Source: Cnuella takakiae (GTDB lineage: Bacteria > Bacteroidota > Bacteroidia > Chitinophagales > Chitinophagaceae). From it: 64,000 nucleotides of DNA. Numbering within the stretch: the stretch's first letter is position 1; every line of letters begins with the position of its first letter. The stretch covers positions 1,473,015-1,537,014 of the forward strand of contig NZ_MTFE01000010.1 in assembly GCF_001953305.1 (NCBI RefSeq), read 5' to 3'. Below are positions 17,508 through 26,505 of this stretch, one piece after another. The notes under the pieces were generated by a model, which saw only the letters and a program-made list of their open reading frames with translations, made no database searches and had not been told where the DNA came from. The position numbers and the translations under genes are program-made.

Positions 17508-18326
17508 ATGAAACAACTCCTCTTTGGCCTCGCCCTTAGCTTCACCCTGCAATCGCAGGCGCAGCACAGCATGGAAAAATTATGGGAAAGCGATACTACG
17601 CTGGCTATCCCCGAATCGGTATTGCCTGTTGCAGGACAGGACCTGCTGTATGTTTCACTGATAGACGGCTCGCCATGGGAAGCTGATGGCAGAGGCCATA
17701 TTGCCGTATTGAACCGGAAGGGAAAGATCATCAACAGCAACTGGGTAAGCGGGCTAAACGCACCCAAAGGCATGGCGCTCCACAATGGCAAACTCTATGT
17801 GGCCGACATGGGCGAGGTAGTGGTGATAGATGTCAAGCGCAGTGCCATCGAAAAGCGGATACCCATTGCAGGCGCCCAGGGATTGAACGATATTACCCTT
17901 GGTGCAAATGGCGCTGTATACGTGTCAGACTCAAGGCTGGGAAAAGTACACCGCATAACAAACGGTAATCCTGAGTTGGTAATTGAAGGACTCAAAGGTG
18001 TTAATGGCCTCTTATGGACCAACAACGAACTCTATATCTGCACGTCCAACGATGTGCTCAAGACCAAAGACGGCAAGCAAACCCAAGTGGTAGCTACCAT
18101 GCCTTCAGGTGGTGATGGCATCGAACCTGTAGGCAATGGCGACCTCATTACTTCCATCTGGGGCGGCGTGGTTTATTACATCACAAAGGATGGTACCGTT
18201 ACGCCCATGCTTGACACACGGGAGCAAAAAAAGAATACCGCCGATATCGGCTATGATGCCAAAGAGCGGATCATTTATGTACCCACCTTTATGGCCAAGA
18301 ATGTGGTGGCTTATAAGCTGAAGTAA
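17508..18326 (+). CDS. Exported SMP-30/gluconolactonase-like beta-propeller
   Basis: A 272-residue protein with a signal peptide (MKQLLFGLALSFTLQSQAQ, cleavage after AQ). The mature part has regularly spaced blades of the type GLNAPKGMALHNGKLYVADM, LNDITLGANGAVYVSDS and VNGLLWTNNELYICTSN, as in SMP-30, strictosidine-synthase-like and NHL propellers. Such proteins often bind calcium and hydrolyse lactones, but catalytic residues cannot be assigned with confidence, so lactonase activity is only a possibility. It is expected in the periplasm. The gene faces the GH144-like gene, and the gap is filled by repeat pair C. Confidence 0.78.
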   Translation: MKQLLFGLALSFTLQSQAQHSMEKLWESDTTLAIPESVLPVAGQDLLYVSLIDGSPWEADGRGHIAVLNRKGKIINSNWVSGLNAPKGMALHNGKLYVADMGEVVVIDVKRSAIEKRIPIAGAQGLNDITLGANGAVYVSDSRLGKVHRITNGNPELVIEGLKGVNGLLWTNNELYICTSNDVLKTKDGKQTQVVATMPSGGDGIEPVGNGDLITSIWGGVVYYITKDGTVTPMLDTREQKKNTADIGYDAKERIIYVPTFMAKNVVAYKLK

Positions 18327-18334
18327 AAACCATA

Positions 18335-18373
18335 CCCCCTGTCCCCCTAAAGGAGGGAACTTAGGCCGGAATG
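18335..18373 (+). repeat. Left arm of repeat pair C
   Basis: CCCCCTGTCCCCCTAAAGGA followed by GGGAACTTAGGCCGGAATG. Starts eight bases after the SMP-30-like gene's stop codon. Partner 18466-18499. Confidence 0.85.
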
Positions 18374-18410
18374 CCCGCCCATTCTGCGAATTGCTTTAGA
18401 ATTAAGTTGT

Positions 18411-18455
18411 TATAATAACAGCGCCCCTCTGCTTTGGAGCGGCGCTGTTATTATA
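18411..18455. terminator. Hairpin inside pair C
   Basis: Perfect 15-base arms TATAATAACAGCGCC/GGCGCTGTTATTATA with loop CCTCTGCTTTGGAGC. In position and style (GCCCCTCTGC core, AACA flanks) it corresponds to the palindrome 986-1028 of pair A. Probably a two-way terminator. Confidence 0.7.
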
Positions 18456-18465
18456 GGGTTGTATT

Positions 18466-18499
18466 ACCTAAGTTCCCCCTTTAGGGGGACAGGGGGTGG
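18466..18499 (-). repeat. Right arm of repeat pair C
   Basis: ACCTAAGTTCCCCCTTTAGG followed by GGGACAGGGGGTGG. Ends at the base before the stop codon of the GH144-like gene (18500). Confidence 0.85.
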
Positions 18500-19852
18500 T
18501 TACTGGGTGTGTGTACTGCTTTCCATGCCCAACTTCTTCAACCCGCGCTTCACTTCCGGGCAACTCATAAAGAGGTTCCACAACAGTCCGGTGCGGTAGT
18601 TTTCCATCATCACAACAATGGGCCCCTGGTCAATGGCCAGGTGCGAGTTGGCATACCAGTTAGCGGTTTCGTTGAATGCATCAACAAATCCGTATTCACT
18701 CCAGATCTTATCTCCCAGGTCGTCATAAAAATGACGGAGGGCCTGCATCGAATAGGCAGGGGTATAGGGGAAAGAGGAGAGTGCCGCGGTTGGCGTGATC
18801 ACGCCCAGGTCTTCGGAAGGCGAATGTGCGCCATAACCCTGGTGGTTATCAGATGCGGTAAGCCCCCAGCTTTGCGGGCCATAGCCTTTCCACTTCCTGG
18901 GGTTCTCTAAACAATAGGCCCGGTTGATCAGGGTATGGTTGCGGTTCTGTTCCCAGTAATCGGCATACTGGTCTTTGAGCCCCCTGGGATCAAGGCAAAC
19001 GAAGGAATAATGCGCAAAGAACAGTGGTCCGCCATAGTCAAACCCAAGTGGCAGTTTGTGGCCATAAAAGGTCTTGCCGTTTTTAAAAAAATTGCTTTGT
19101 GCCCAGCCGCGGTGGTACACACTGGCAGGTACAGGGTAGCGTTCCGCACCAGCCGCCAGCACATAGGTAATGAGGGTTTCGTTGTACCCGCGCAAAGGAA
19201 AGTTCATGGCCCACCCGTTGTTGGGGCTCCAGTGCCAGTACAGTACTTCCTGTCCCTCGCGGGTGTACCAGTCCCATTCCAGTTCGCCATACATCCAGTT
19301 GATCTTATTGCGGATATCCTGCTCTATGGGATTGTCCTGGTTGAAGTACTGGCGCACACAAAGCAGTCCCTGCATCAGGAAGGCCGTTTCCACCAGGTCG
19401 CCGCCATCATCCTTGCGGCTAAACGCAATGGTCTTGCCGGTAGCGCCGTTCAGCCAGTGCGGGTATACGCCGTGGTAGGCATCGGCTTTCCATAAAAAGT
19501 TCACCAGCTTGCGCAGGTGGCGGGCCGCCGTATCCCTGGTTACCCATCCTCTTTCCGCAGCCACAATGATGGCCATCACACCAAAGCCGGTACCGCCTGT
19601 TGTTACCACTTCATCGCCGTAGCCAAAGCTGGCATTGCTGCGCTCCCTGGCCATGCCCGACACCGGGTGGGCAAAGTCCCAGAAGTAGCGGAAGGTTTGT
19701 TTTTGCACCAACTCCACCAGTGCCGTATCAGACAGGTTGCGCGGCCGGTTGGCGGCATTGAAAACCGGCGTATTGTTCCGGCTTTTCTTTTGCGCGGTCA
19801 ATGGTTTATTGCAGGCAAACAGCAGGAGGAATAAGGGAAGGAATCGCAGCAT
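18500..19852 (-). CDS. Glycoamylase-fold lipoprotein, likely GH144 endo-beta-1,2-glucanase
   Basis: A 450-residue protein. The N terminus MLRFLPLFLLLFAC ends in a lipobox Cys, so it is probably a lipoprotein. The body matches the (alpha/alpha)6 glycoamylase domain: LVQKQTFRYFWDFAHPVSGMARERS, TGGTGFGVMAIIVAAERGW, DGGDLVETAFLMQGLL, WYTREG, YWHWSPNNGW and GAHSPSEDLGVITPTAALSSFPYTP. GH144, whose founding member comes from Chitinophaga, has this architecture and cleaves beta-1,2-glucans. Assignment to GH144 rather than another glycoamylase-domain family is inference; I cannot place its catalytic residues. No SusC/SusD pair is nearby, so this is not a classical utilisation locus. Confidence 0.82.
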   Translation of the reverse strand: MLRFLPLFLLLFACNKPLTAQKKSRNNTPVFNAANRPRNLSDTALVELVQKQTFRYFWDFAHPVSGMARERSNASFGYGDEVVTTGGTGFGVMAIIVAAERGWVTRDTAARHLRKLVNFLWKADAYHGVYPHWLNGATGKTIAFSRKDDGGDLVETAFLMQGLLCVRQYFNQDNPIEQDIRNKINWMYGELEWDWYTREGQEVLYWHWSPNNGWAMNFPLRGYNETLITYVLAAGAERYPVPASVYHRGWAQSNFFKNGKTFYGHKLPLGFDYGGPLFFAHYSFVCLDPRGLKDQYADYWEQNRNHTLINRAYCLENPRKWKGYGPQSWGLTASDNHQGYGAHSPSEDLGVITPTAALSSFPYTPAYSMQALRHFYDDLGDKIWSEYGFVDAFNETANWYANSHLAIDQGPIVVMMENYRTGLLWNLFMSCPEVKRGLKKLGMESSTHTQ

Positions 19853-19979
19853 CGTTAGCGTGTTTCGTTAGGAAATACAAACATCGGATGATATGGTAAG
19901 CAGTTGCAATTTTTTTTACCTGCAAAACTTTGTCCAGCTGGCCCTTGCTATTTGTTCGTGGTAAAAAGCGTTAAGCATT

Positions 19980-20861
19980 TCAAGTGCCCGCCTTCCGGTT
20001 GGCAACCCACACGCCACCCAGTATCAGGGCCAGGCAGGCTACCTGTAAAATGGTTACCGGTTCTTTTGCCACCACGCCCCAGCCGATGGCTATTACCGGT
20101 ATGCCATAGGTGACCAGGGAGGCAAACAACCCGCCGGCTCTTTTGATCAGGGCATAGTACAGCACCGTTGCAAAGGCGCTGCCGATGATGCCCAGCAGGG
20201 CGGTGGCCCCCACCGACCAACGCGTGGCTTCACTGCTGCTCCAGCCTGCAAGGCTGTTTTGCTGCCATGCTACTGCACCGGCAGCCAGTCCCACACCTGC
20301 CAGCGAAACACTGGCTAAGTGCAAGGGGTTGATGCCTTTCAGAAAACGGGTGACCAGGTGAATGTTGAGCGCATACATCAGGGTGGCGATAAAGATCAAA
20401 GCAGCATAACCCGCATTTTGAAGCGAAATGCCGCCTTTGGAAAAGGACAACAGCAGCAGCCCGGCAAATCCAATGGATACCCCCACCAGCTTATTGCGGG
20501 GTACAGGAGTGCGGAAAAATAAAATGCCCAGCAGGATCACCAGCAGGGGTGTAAGCGAATTGAGGATACCCGCCAGCGAGGAGTCTATCTGGTGGTCGAT
20601 GGCAATGGCAAACAAAAATGCCGGCAGCAGGTTGCCCAAAGTACCGGAAAGCAGGGCCAGCAAAAAGGTGCGCAGCGTAAAGTTTTTCAGGTGTACAAGG
20701 GCCATGGGCATAAACACCAACCCTGCGAAAAAGATGCGCAGGGCACCGATCTGCATGCCGTTCAGTCCTTCCTTGCTCACCTTCATCAGGATAAAGGAAC
20801 TACCCCATATCAGGGATAAGACCCCGAAAATTACCCAGTTTACGACCCTTTGCTTTTGCAT
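19980..20861 (-). CDS. EamA/DMT-family transporter
   Basis: A 293-residue membrane protein with about ten hydrophobic segments arranged as two EamA repeats. The first begins VIFGVLSLIWGSSFILMKV and ends near LLLLSF; the second begins GYAALIFIATLMYALNIHLV and ends GGVWVANR. SLIWGSSF and the duplicated fold are typical of drug/metabolite transporters that export amino acids or metabolites. Substrate is unknown. It follows the GH144-like gene divergently from ppk2 and stands alone on its strand. Confidence 0.9.
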   Translation of the reverse strand: MQKQRVVNWVIFGVLSLIWGSSFILMKVSKEGLNGMQIGALRIFFAGLVFMPMALVHLKNFTLRTFLLALLSGTLGNLLPAFLFAIAIDHQIDSSLAGILNSLTPLLVILLGILFFRTPVPRNKLVGVSIGFAGLLLLSFSKGGISLQNAGYAALIFIATLMYALNIHLVTRFLKGINPLHLASVSLAGVGLAAGAVAWQQNSLAGWSSSEATRWSVGATALLGIIGSAFATVLYYALIKRAGGLFASLVTYGIPVIAIGWGVVAKEPVTILQVACLALILGGVWVANRKAGT

Positions 20862-20946
20862 ACCTTATGTGCAAATGTGCGGCAATAGACTTGCATGACA
20901 TGACGGTGTTTTACACATCCGTTCAGCATTACCCAATTTTTTCTTT

Positions 20947-21690
20947 ATGTACCAGCTCAATGAAATAGATACCCTGCCGCCTGAAAGTGCCGACAAGGAA
21001 ACCAGCAAGGTTGCCATCAAAGCCCTCCTGCAGGAGTTAGACGAATTGCAAAACCTGCTGTACGCCAGCCGCAAACATGCATTGCTGGTAGTACTACAGG
21101 GTATGGATGCCAGTGGTAAGGATGGGCTTATCCGTGATGTATTTGGCAACCTCAATCCGCAAGGTGTGCGGGTGCAACCCTTCAAAGCACCCACTGAAGA
21201 GGAGCTGGCCCACGACTTCTTGTGGCGTATCCACCGCCATGTGCCGGAGCGGGGGATGATACAGGTGTTCAACCGCTCGCATTACGAAGATGTGCTGGTG
21301 ACCAGGGTACACGGAATGATCGATGATGCAACCGCCGGAAAACGGTTTGCCGCCATCAACGATTTCGAGCGCCTGCTGCAGGAACACAGTCAAACCGTTA
21401 TACTGAAGTTCTACCTCCATGTTTCTGCCGAAGAACAGTCGAAGCGGCTGAAAGAACGCATCCAGGACCCGCGCAAAATGTGGAAGTACAATGCCAACGA
21501 TGAAAAGGAGGCTTCCCTTCGCACCCAATATATGCGGATGTATGAGGAGGTTTTTGCCAACTGCGCCCAGCCCTCCTGGCATATTGTTCCGGCCGACAAA
21601 AACTGGTATAAGGAATACTATGTTGCCCGCGCGGTTGTGGAAGCATTGCGGGCCCTGGACATGAAATATCCTTTAATAAAACAATCCTGA
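20947..21690 (+). CDS. ppk2: Polyphosphate kinase 2 family protein
   Basis: A 247-residue single-domain PPK2 kinase, which moves phosphate between polyphosphate and nucleotides. Walker A GMDASGKDG is at residues 52-60, Walker B FNRSHYEDVL at 108-117, and the arginine-rich lid ERIQDPRKMWKYNANDEKEA follows near 180. The length fits single-domain PPK2 proteins; the subclass (AMP, ADP or both as acceptor) cannot be fixed by eye, though a class III-like enzyme is possible. mscL follows 51 bases later and scpA after that, all on the same strand. Confidence 0.9.
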   Translation: MYQLNEIDTLPPESADKETSKVAIKALLQELDELQNLLYASRKHALLVVLQGMDASGKDGLIRDVFGNLNPQGVRVQPFKAPTEEELAHDFLWRIHRHVPERGMIQVFNRSHYEDVLVTRVHGMIDDATAGKRFAAINDFERLLQEHSQTVILKFYLHVSAEEQSKRLKERIQDPRKMWKYNANDEKEASLRTQYMRMYEEVFANCAQPSWHIVPADKNWYKEYYVARAVVEALRALDMKYPLIKQS

Positions 21691-21691
21691 C

Positions 21692-21723
21692 TTTGCAAAA
21701 TGCACTGGCAGGACCTATCTTGA
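21692..21723 (+). promoter_or_regulatory. Possible -33/-7 promoter for mscL
   Basis: TTTG at 21692-21695 and TATCTTGA at 21716-21723 are 20 bases apart, the classical spacing for Bacteroidota promoters. The -7 box has two mismatches. Confidence 0.4.
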
Positions 21724-21741
21724 ATAGGTAAAATTTATACC

Positions 21742-22125
21742 ATGGGATTTGTCAAAGAGTTTAAAGAGTTTGCCGTTAAAGGCAATATCGTGGATCTCGC
21801 CGTTGCCGTAATCCTGGGTGCTGCATTCACGGCCATCGTTTCTTCGCTGGTAGATGATGTGGTGACCCCGCTATTGCTGAAGCCGGCACTTGAAGCAGCC
21901 AATGTAGAAGACCTGGAAAAACTTTCCTGGGGCGCTGTGAAATACGGCAAGTTCCTGGCAGCCGTAATCAAGTTTTTGATTGTAGCCCTGGTGCTGTTTT
22001 TCCTGATTCAGGCTATCAACCGGATGCAGCGGAAAAAAGCCGCCGAAGTGGCCGCACCGGCAATACCCGAACTCACCCTCAGTGAAAAACTGCTGACTGA
22101 AATCCGCGACAACCTGAAACAATAA
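21742..22125 (+). CDS. mscL: Large-conductance mechanosensitive channel
   Basis: A 127-residue protein of normal MscL length. The N-terminal amphipathic helix and first membrane helix read FVKEFKEFAVKGNIVDLAVAVILGAAF, the best known MscL signature. The second membrane helix is AVIKFLIVALVLFFLIQAINRM, and a cytoplasmic helix ends the chain. It opens on hypo-osmotic shock to release solutes. The periplasmic loop is short and contains the VEDLEKLSWGAVKYG segment. It sits between ppk2 and scpA. Confidence 0.96.
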   Translation: MGFVKEFKEFAVKGNIVDLAVAVILGAAFTAIVSSLVDDVVTPLLLKPALEAANVEDLEKLSWGAVKYGKFLAAVIKFLIVALVLFFLIQAINRMQRKKAAEVAAPAIPELTLSEKLLTEIRDNLKQ

Positions 22126-22139
22126 GGTTCGGACAACAT

Positions 22140-22262
22140 AGCGTATATAGGATGCCCGCACCGGGCAAAAGGGAAGGAAAAGACCCGCATTGGCATTGAC
22201 CGGACACATTCCGGTCTTTACCGTTTGTGCCGTCTTTCCTGTCTTTTCTGTCTTAACTTGCA
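22140..22262. repeat. GTCTTTCCTGTC-type tract before scpA
   Basis: The stretch contains GGTCTTTACCGTTTGTGCCG, GTCTTTCCTGTCTTTTCTGTC and, upstream, the opposed AAAGACCCGC and GACCGGACAC. It shares vocabulary with 37486-37606 and 57374-57495. No gene. Confidence 0.5.
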
Positions 22263-22265
22263 TCC

Positions 22266-23051
22266 GTGAGCAATACCACCTATCAGATTAACCTACCCCA
22301 GTTTGAAGGTCCTTTTGACCTTTTGTTGTTCTTCATCGAACGCGACGAACTGGATATCTATAATATTCCCATTACCCGCATCATCTCCGACTTTATGGAT
22401 TATATCCATAGCCAGGAGGAGTTGAATATTGAGCTCTCCAGCGAGTTCATTCTTTTTATTTCCACCCTGATGCGCATCAAGGCCAAGATGCTCCTGCCCC
22501 GCAAGGAGCTGGATGCGCAAGGCAACGAGATTGATCCCCGGCAGGAACTGGTGGATAAGATCCTGGAATACAAAAAGTACAAGGAGGCCGCTGCCGAGCT
22601 GGCCCTGCAGGAGGCCGAGCGCCTGCTGTTGGTAAAACGTGGGAATATCCAAAAAGAACTGAATCATATCGGCGCCGAAGCCGGCGAGGGAACCGAAATA
22701 CAGGCCATCACCATGTTCAAATTGATGAAGGCTTTTGAGCGGGTGATGAGCAAATACCAGGAGCGCTTCAACAAGCCGGTACATACTGTTGTGCAGTACA
22801 CCTACAGCATGGAAACCACTAAAGCTTCCATGATCTCTTATGTACAAAGCCACCGCACCGTTTCTTTTGAAAAAATCTTTGAGGAAGTAGAGAACCGGGT
22901 ACACGCCATCTTTACCTTTCTTTCGATGCTGGAGCTGGCGCAACAGCATTATTTCCGCATTCTGGTAGGCGATGGGCGCAACAACTTCATTGTAGAATAC
23001 AACGAAACCGAAGCAGGGCTCACCGATGAAGAGCACATGCGCTTGCTATAA
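22266..23051 (+). CDS. scpA: Segregation and condensation protein A
   Basis: A 261-residue ScpA kleisin. It bridges the SMC heads and works with ScpB in chromosome compaction and segregation. The conserved N terminus QINLPQFEGPFDLLLFFIERDELDIYNIPI and the following DFMDYIHSQEELNIELSSEF block are the family hallmark. The C-terminal winged-helix segment begins near VSFEKIFEEVENRVHAIFTFLSML. The start is GTG at 22266; no ATG precedes it in frame within a sensible distance. The encoded Met-Ser-Asn lead-in is short, as usual. scpB and smc are not in the window. Confidence 0.92.
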   Translation: MSNTTYQINLPQFEGPFDLLLFFIERDELDIYNIPITRIISDFMDYIHSQEELNIELSSEFILFISTLMRIKAKMLLPRKELDAQGNEIDPRQELVDKILEYKKYKEAAAELALQEAERLLLVKRGNIQKELNHIGAEAGEGTEIQAITMFKLMKAFERVMSKYQERFNKPVHTVVQYTYSMETTKASMISYVQSHRTVSFEKIFEEVENRVHAIFTFLSMLELAQQHYFRILVGDGRNNFIVEYNETEAGLTDEEHMRLL

Positions 23052-23110
23052 ATTGTAAAAGGGTAAACAGCATGCCGGTGAGTTATTTGCCGGCTGTATC
23101 TGCGCAATAG

Positions 23111-24223
23111 CTACATTAAGTTCTGCGGCTTTGGCTGGCTTAAGCCAGCTTTCTGATTTGTCTTCTGCGACAGATAGCTGGCGTGGTTTGATAGGAAGTG
23201 CTGCTCTATCAAAGCTGGAATGTCTTCCCTGAAATGGGCATGCAGGATCCTGGCTCCGGATAGCCGGGGAAATATGGTTTTGTACTCGCCCAATAAGGTC
23301 TCCCTGCCATAATTAGGATTGGAAAGAATGATATTGGTGCCTCCAAAATAGGACGCCAGTGCAGCTGTGCCCCCATGTACCGAAATAAAATGGTTGGTAT
23401 TGGCATAAACCATCAATTGCAGGTGATTGAAGCTGTTCACCTGTTCGCTGTGTTTATGATAAAGATCATCCAGCAGGATAACCCCGGGAAAAGACTGGCG
23501 GATCCACTCATGTTCCTGCAGGTCGAAAATTTCACTGTTGTCTTCTACAATATGTTTGGGCAAAGGCCGGTTGTAAATGATTTGAAACTTGTCCTGGCAT
23601 AACGTAATGATTTCCTTCAGGATAGCAGGGTCGAAATAATTAATGGGCGGAAGGCTCCATTCTTTATTGTATTTGTTGGCTATTACCAGTACCGGCTTTT
23701 CAAATACAAATATGTTGTTGGCGTACTGCTTTTTTAAAGGTACCTGGCGCCATTTGCGATAGCTATACCGGTTGCTATGCGTCATGTTGGGAATGTGAAA
23801 GGCGGAAGTAGTACCGCTCAGGGTTCTTTTATCAAACCGCTCCAGGTGTTCGGGGCTAAAAAAGTAAAGGTCTTTGGTTCCGTTGCAGGAAATGGTTTGG
23901 CGCAGCGTGCCATTCAAATGGTGCCAATAAGCAAAAGGGAGTGTAAATAAGAGTTCCTGCTGAAACTCGCCGTGGTACTTGATGATTTTATATGGTCTTT
24001 TCTGCAGGTAGTCCTGAACAATATATTTTCCCTGAAGCAACCGGGCAAATAGATTATCCCGGATCATAGAGCTAAGGTCTGCCCTAAGACCAGGATGTTT
24101 GAATTGTACCCAGCGGAGCAACACAGCCCGGGCAAAACTGCGTAGTTGCATGCGGAAGGTCATGGTTAAAGGAAGGGCTTTGGTTTCGATATTTATCACA
24201 GCCTTTAGTTTGGAAGTCGGCAT
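23111..24223 (-). CDS. Putative glycan-biosynthesis protein (glycosyltransferase-like)
   Basis: About 370 residues from ATG 24223 (other options: TTG 24244, ATG 24163). I recognise no family with certainty. The C-terminal half has the look of a GT-B-type sugar transferase: KPVLVIANKYNKEW, CQDKFQIIYNRPLP, HLQLMVYANTNHFISVHGGT followed by AALASYFGGTNIIL, with the VHGG loop typical of nucleotide-sugar binding in fucosyl- and GT61-type enzymes. The N terminus is basic and has no signal peptide. Base use is somewhat richer in A/T than dxs next door. A perfect hairpin covers the start region, and an exact -7 element lies at 24260. Confidence 0.5.
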   Translation of the reverse strand: MPTSKLKAVINIETKALPLTMTFRMQLRSFARAVLLRWVQFKHPGLRADLSSMIRDNLFARLLQGKYIVQDYLQKRPYKIIKYHGEFQQELLFTLPFAYWHHLNGTLRQTISCNGTKDLYFFSPEHLERFDKRTLSGTTSAFHIPNMTHSNRYSYRKWRQVPLKKQYANNIFVFEKPVLVIANKYNKEWSLPPINYFDPAILKEIITLCQDKFQIIYNRPLPKHIVEDNSEIFDLQEHEWIRQSFPGVILLDDLYHKHSEQVNSFNHLQLMVYANTNHFISVHGGTAALASYFGGTNIILSNPNYGRETLLGEYKTIFPRLSGARILHAHFREDIPALIEQHFLSNHASYLSQKTNQKAGLSQPKPQNLM

Positions 24224-24245
24224 TGCAAAAATGCCGACTTCCAAA
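24209..24245 (-). promoter_or_regulatory. Perfect hairpin over the start codon of the 23.1-kb gene
   Basis: On the minus strand, arms TTTGGAAGTCGGCAT and ATGCCGACTTCCAAA (15 bases, perfect) flank a 7-base loop. The second arm begins with the ATG at 24223. In the mRNA this start codon would be paired inside the stem, only a few bases after the expected 5' end. Confidence 0.7.
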
Positions 24246-24259
24246 TTAATTTAAAAAAT

Positions 24260-24267
24260 CAAACCTA
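24260..24267 (-). promoter_or_regulatory. TAnnTTTG -7 element (minus strand)
   Basis: TAGGTTTG on the minus strand matches the consensus exactly. It places the transcript start near 24256, just upstream of the hairpin 24209-24245. Confidence 0.6.
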
Positions 24268-24305
24268 GGGTTCAGGATAAGCAATTAATATGGGTAAAAA
24301 ATATA

Positions 24306-26231
24306 TTATATAGCCTCGGCCATATTGGAGGTGGTAAGCGAACGCACTTCGGCTGCTATGGCTGCTGCGTCGTAGCCGCACTCGTGGTGCAGCTCTTTAA
24401 GGGTGCCATGTTCTACCAGGCGGTCGGGGATACCCAGTATGCGCACCTCATTTTTATAGCCATGCTGTTGCATGAACTCGAGGATGGCCGAACCAAATCC
24501 GCCTACAACAGTACCGTCTTCAACAGTAACAATGCGTTCGTAGTTGGTGAGCGCTTCGTGCAGCAGCTCTTCATCGAGCGGCTTTGCAAAACGCATATCG
24601 AAGTGCGCCGGTGTAATGCCCTCGCCCCGCAGCTCGCGGATGGCGGCGGCGGCAAAATTGCCGGGATGGCCAAAGGAAAGGATGGCTACATCTTTACCAT
24701 CGCGCAGCTTGCGGCCTTTGCCAATGGTAATCTCCTCAAAAGGTTTGCGCCAGTCCGATAGCATGCCTTCGCCGCGGGGATAGCGGATCACGAAAGGCAG
24801 TTCGGTGCTTTCCAACTGGGCGGTGTACATCAGGTTGCGCAGTTCCTGCTCGTTCATCGGGGCAGAAATGACCATATTCGGGATGCAACGGAAATAAGGA
24901 ATATCGTAGGCGCCATGGTGCGTAGGTCCGTCTTCGCCCACCAGGCCGGCCCGGTCAAGGCAGAGCACTACGGGCAGCTTTTGGATGGCTACATCGTGCA
25001 CCACCTGGTCGAAGGCGCGCTGCATGAACGAAGAATAGATATTACAGAACACCCGCATCCCCTGCGTGGCCATACCGGCACTAACCGTAACGGCATGCTG
25101 CTCGCAAATGCCCACGTCGAAAGCGCGGTCGGGCATCTTTTCCATCATAAACTTCAGCGAGGAGCCACTGGGCATGGCCGGCGTGATGCCAAAAATCTTC
25201 TTGTTATGCTCAGCCAGTTCAATGATGGTGTGGCCAAATACATCCTGGTATTTGGGCGGCTGGGGTGTGTCAAATTTCTTTTTGTAGATCTCACCGGTGA
25301 TCTTGTCGAAAAGGCCGGGTGCATGCCACTTGGTCTGGTCTTTTTCCGCCAGGGCATAGCCCTTACCTTTTACGGTAACGATGTGCAGGAGCTTGGGACC
25401 GGGAATGTCGCGCAGGTCTTTCAGGGTATCCACCAGCTTAGTGATGTTGTGCCCGTCAATGGGACCGAAGTAGCGCAGGTTGAGCGCCTCAAAAAGGTTG
25501 CTGCTTTTGTTGACCATGCCCTTGATGCCGGCTTCCAGCTTGGAGGCCATCTCGCGGGTAAAGCGCTTGCCGATGGGCAGCTTGCCCAAGATTTTCCAAA
25601 CATCATCGCGCAGCTTGTTGTAGGTGTGCGAAGTGGAAATATCGGTGAGGTATGCCTTGAGCGCACCCACGTTGGGGTCGATGCTCATGCAGTTGTCGTT
25701 GAGGATGATCAGTACGTCGCTGTCGGCAACACCTGCGTGGTTCATGGCTTCGAAGGCCATACCGGCAGTCATAGAGCCATCGCCGATCACGGCTACCGCT
25801 TTGCGATCGGTCTCGCCCTTGTACTTGGCGGCCATGGCCATACCCAACGCAGCCGAGATGGAAGTAGAAGAGTGGCCCACGCCGAAGGTGTCATATTCAC
25901 TTTCGCTACGTTTGGGAAAACCGCTCAGGCCTTTGTATTTGCGGTTGGAGGGAAATGCATCCCTGCGGCCGGTAAGTATTTTATGGCCATAAGCCTGGTG
26001 GCCTACGTCCCATACCAGCTGGTCGTAAGGCGTGTTGTAAGCATAATGAAGCGCAACGGACAGCTCCACCACGCCCAAAGAGGCCGCAAAATGACCGCCG
26101 TGCACGCTTACCACATCAATAATATATTGACGCAGTTCATCACACACCTGGTGCAGTTGCTCCCGCGGTACCTTTTTAAGGTCCTCGGGGCTGTTGATGG
26201 TTTTGAGCAGGCTTCCGGGTTCGATGTGCAT
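24306..26231 (-). CDS. dxs: 1-deoxy-D-xylulose-5-phosphate synthase
   Basis: A 641-residue thiamine-diphosphate enzyme that condenses pyruvate and glyceraldehyde 3-phosphate, the first step of the MEP isoprenoid pathway. Visible motifs include DVGHQAYGHKILTGR, GVGHSSTSISAALGMA, the cofactor motif GDGSMTAGMAFEAMNHAG, ILNDNCMSIDPNVGA, DRAGLVGEDGPTHHGAYD and the C-terminal VTVEDGTVVGGFGS. Length is normal. ATG 26231 fits the family N terminus. Its product feeds quinones and, potentially, the prenyl-glycerol lipid enzyme at 30.7 kb. Confidence 0.96.
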   Translation of the reverse strand: MHIEPGSLLKTINSPEDLKKVPREQLHQVCDELRQYIIDVVSVHGGHFAASLGVVELSVALHYAYNTPYDQLVWDVGHQAYGHKILTGRRDAFPSNRKYKGLSGFPKRSESEYDTFGVGHSSTSISAALGMAMAAKYKGETDRKAVAVIGDGSMTAGMAFEAMNHAGVADSDVLIILNDNCMSIDPNVGALKAYLTDISTSHTYNKLRDDVWKILGKLPIGKRFTREMASKLEAGIKGMVNKSSNLFEALNLRYFGPIDGHNITKLVDTLKDLRDIPGPKLLHIVTVKGKGYALAEKDQTKWHAPGLFDKITGEIYKKKFDTPQPPKYQDVFGHTIIELAEHNKKIFGITPAMPSGSSLKFMMEKMPDRAFDVGICEQHAVTVSAGMATQGMRVFCNIYSSFMQRAFDQVVHDVAIQKLPVVLCLDRAGLVGEDGPTHHGAYDIPYFRCIPNMVISAPMNEQELRNLMYTAQLESTELPFVIRYPRGEGMLSDWRKPFEEITIGKGRKLRDGKDVAILSFGHPGNFAAAAIRELRGEGITPAHFDMRFAKPLDEELLHEALTNYERIVTVEDGTVVGGFGSAILEFMQQHGYKNEVRILGIPDRLVEHGTLKELHHECGYDAAAIAAEVRSLTTSNMAEAI

Positions 26232-26250
26232 GGAGTACGATTTGAAGGCG

Positions 26251-26258
26251 TAAAAGTA
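26251..26258 (-). promoter_or_regulatory. Near-consensus -7 element for dxs
   Basis: TACTTTTA on the minus strand, one mismatch from TAnnTTTG, 19 bases before the dxs ATG. Confidence 0.4.
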
Positions 26259-26505
26259 ACTGTTTTAGCGGGGATGACCGCAAAGTGCATCCCGGTTCAA
26301 CGTTTAACAAACCGTGTAGCTTTTAGTTGTTTCCATGGACAACAGATCGCCGGTTGACAAAGCCCTGCTCCCTCGAATACTGGCATGCTTTACTGCTGTT
26401 GGCTGGGAATCTACCGCAACTGTCTTATTTTTCCATTTGGATAAGCCAGCACCCGCTGATAAATTAGGCTTCCATTGTGCCTGGCCACCCATTTAGCTTT
26501 ACAGT

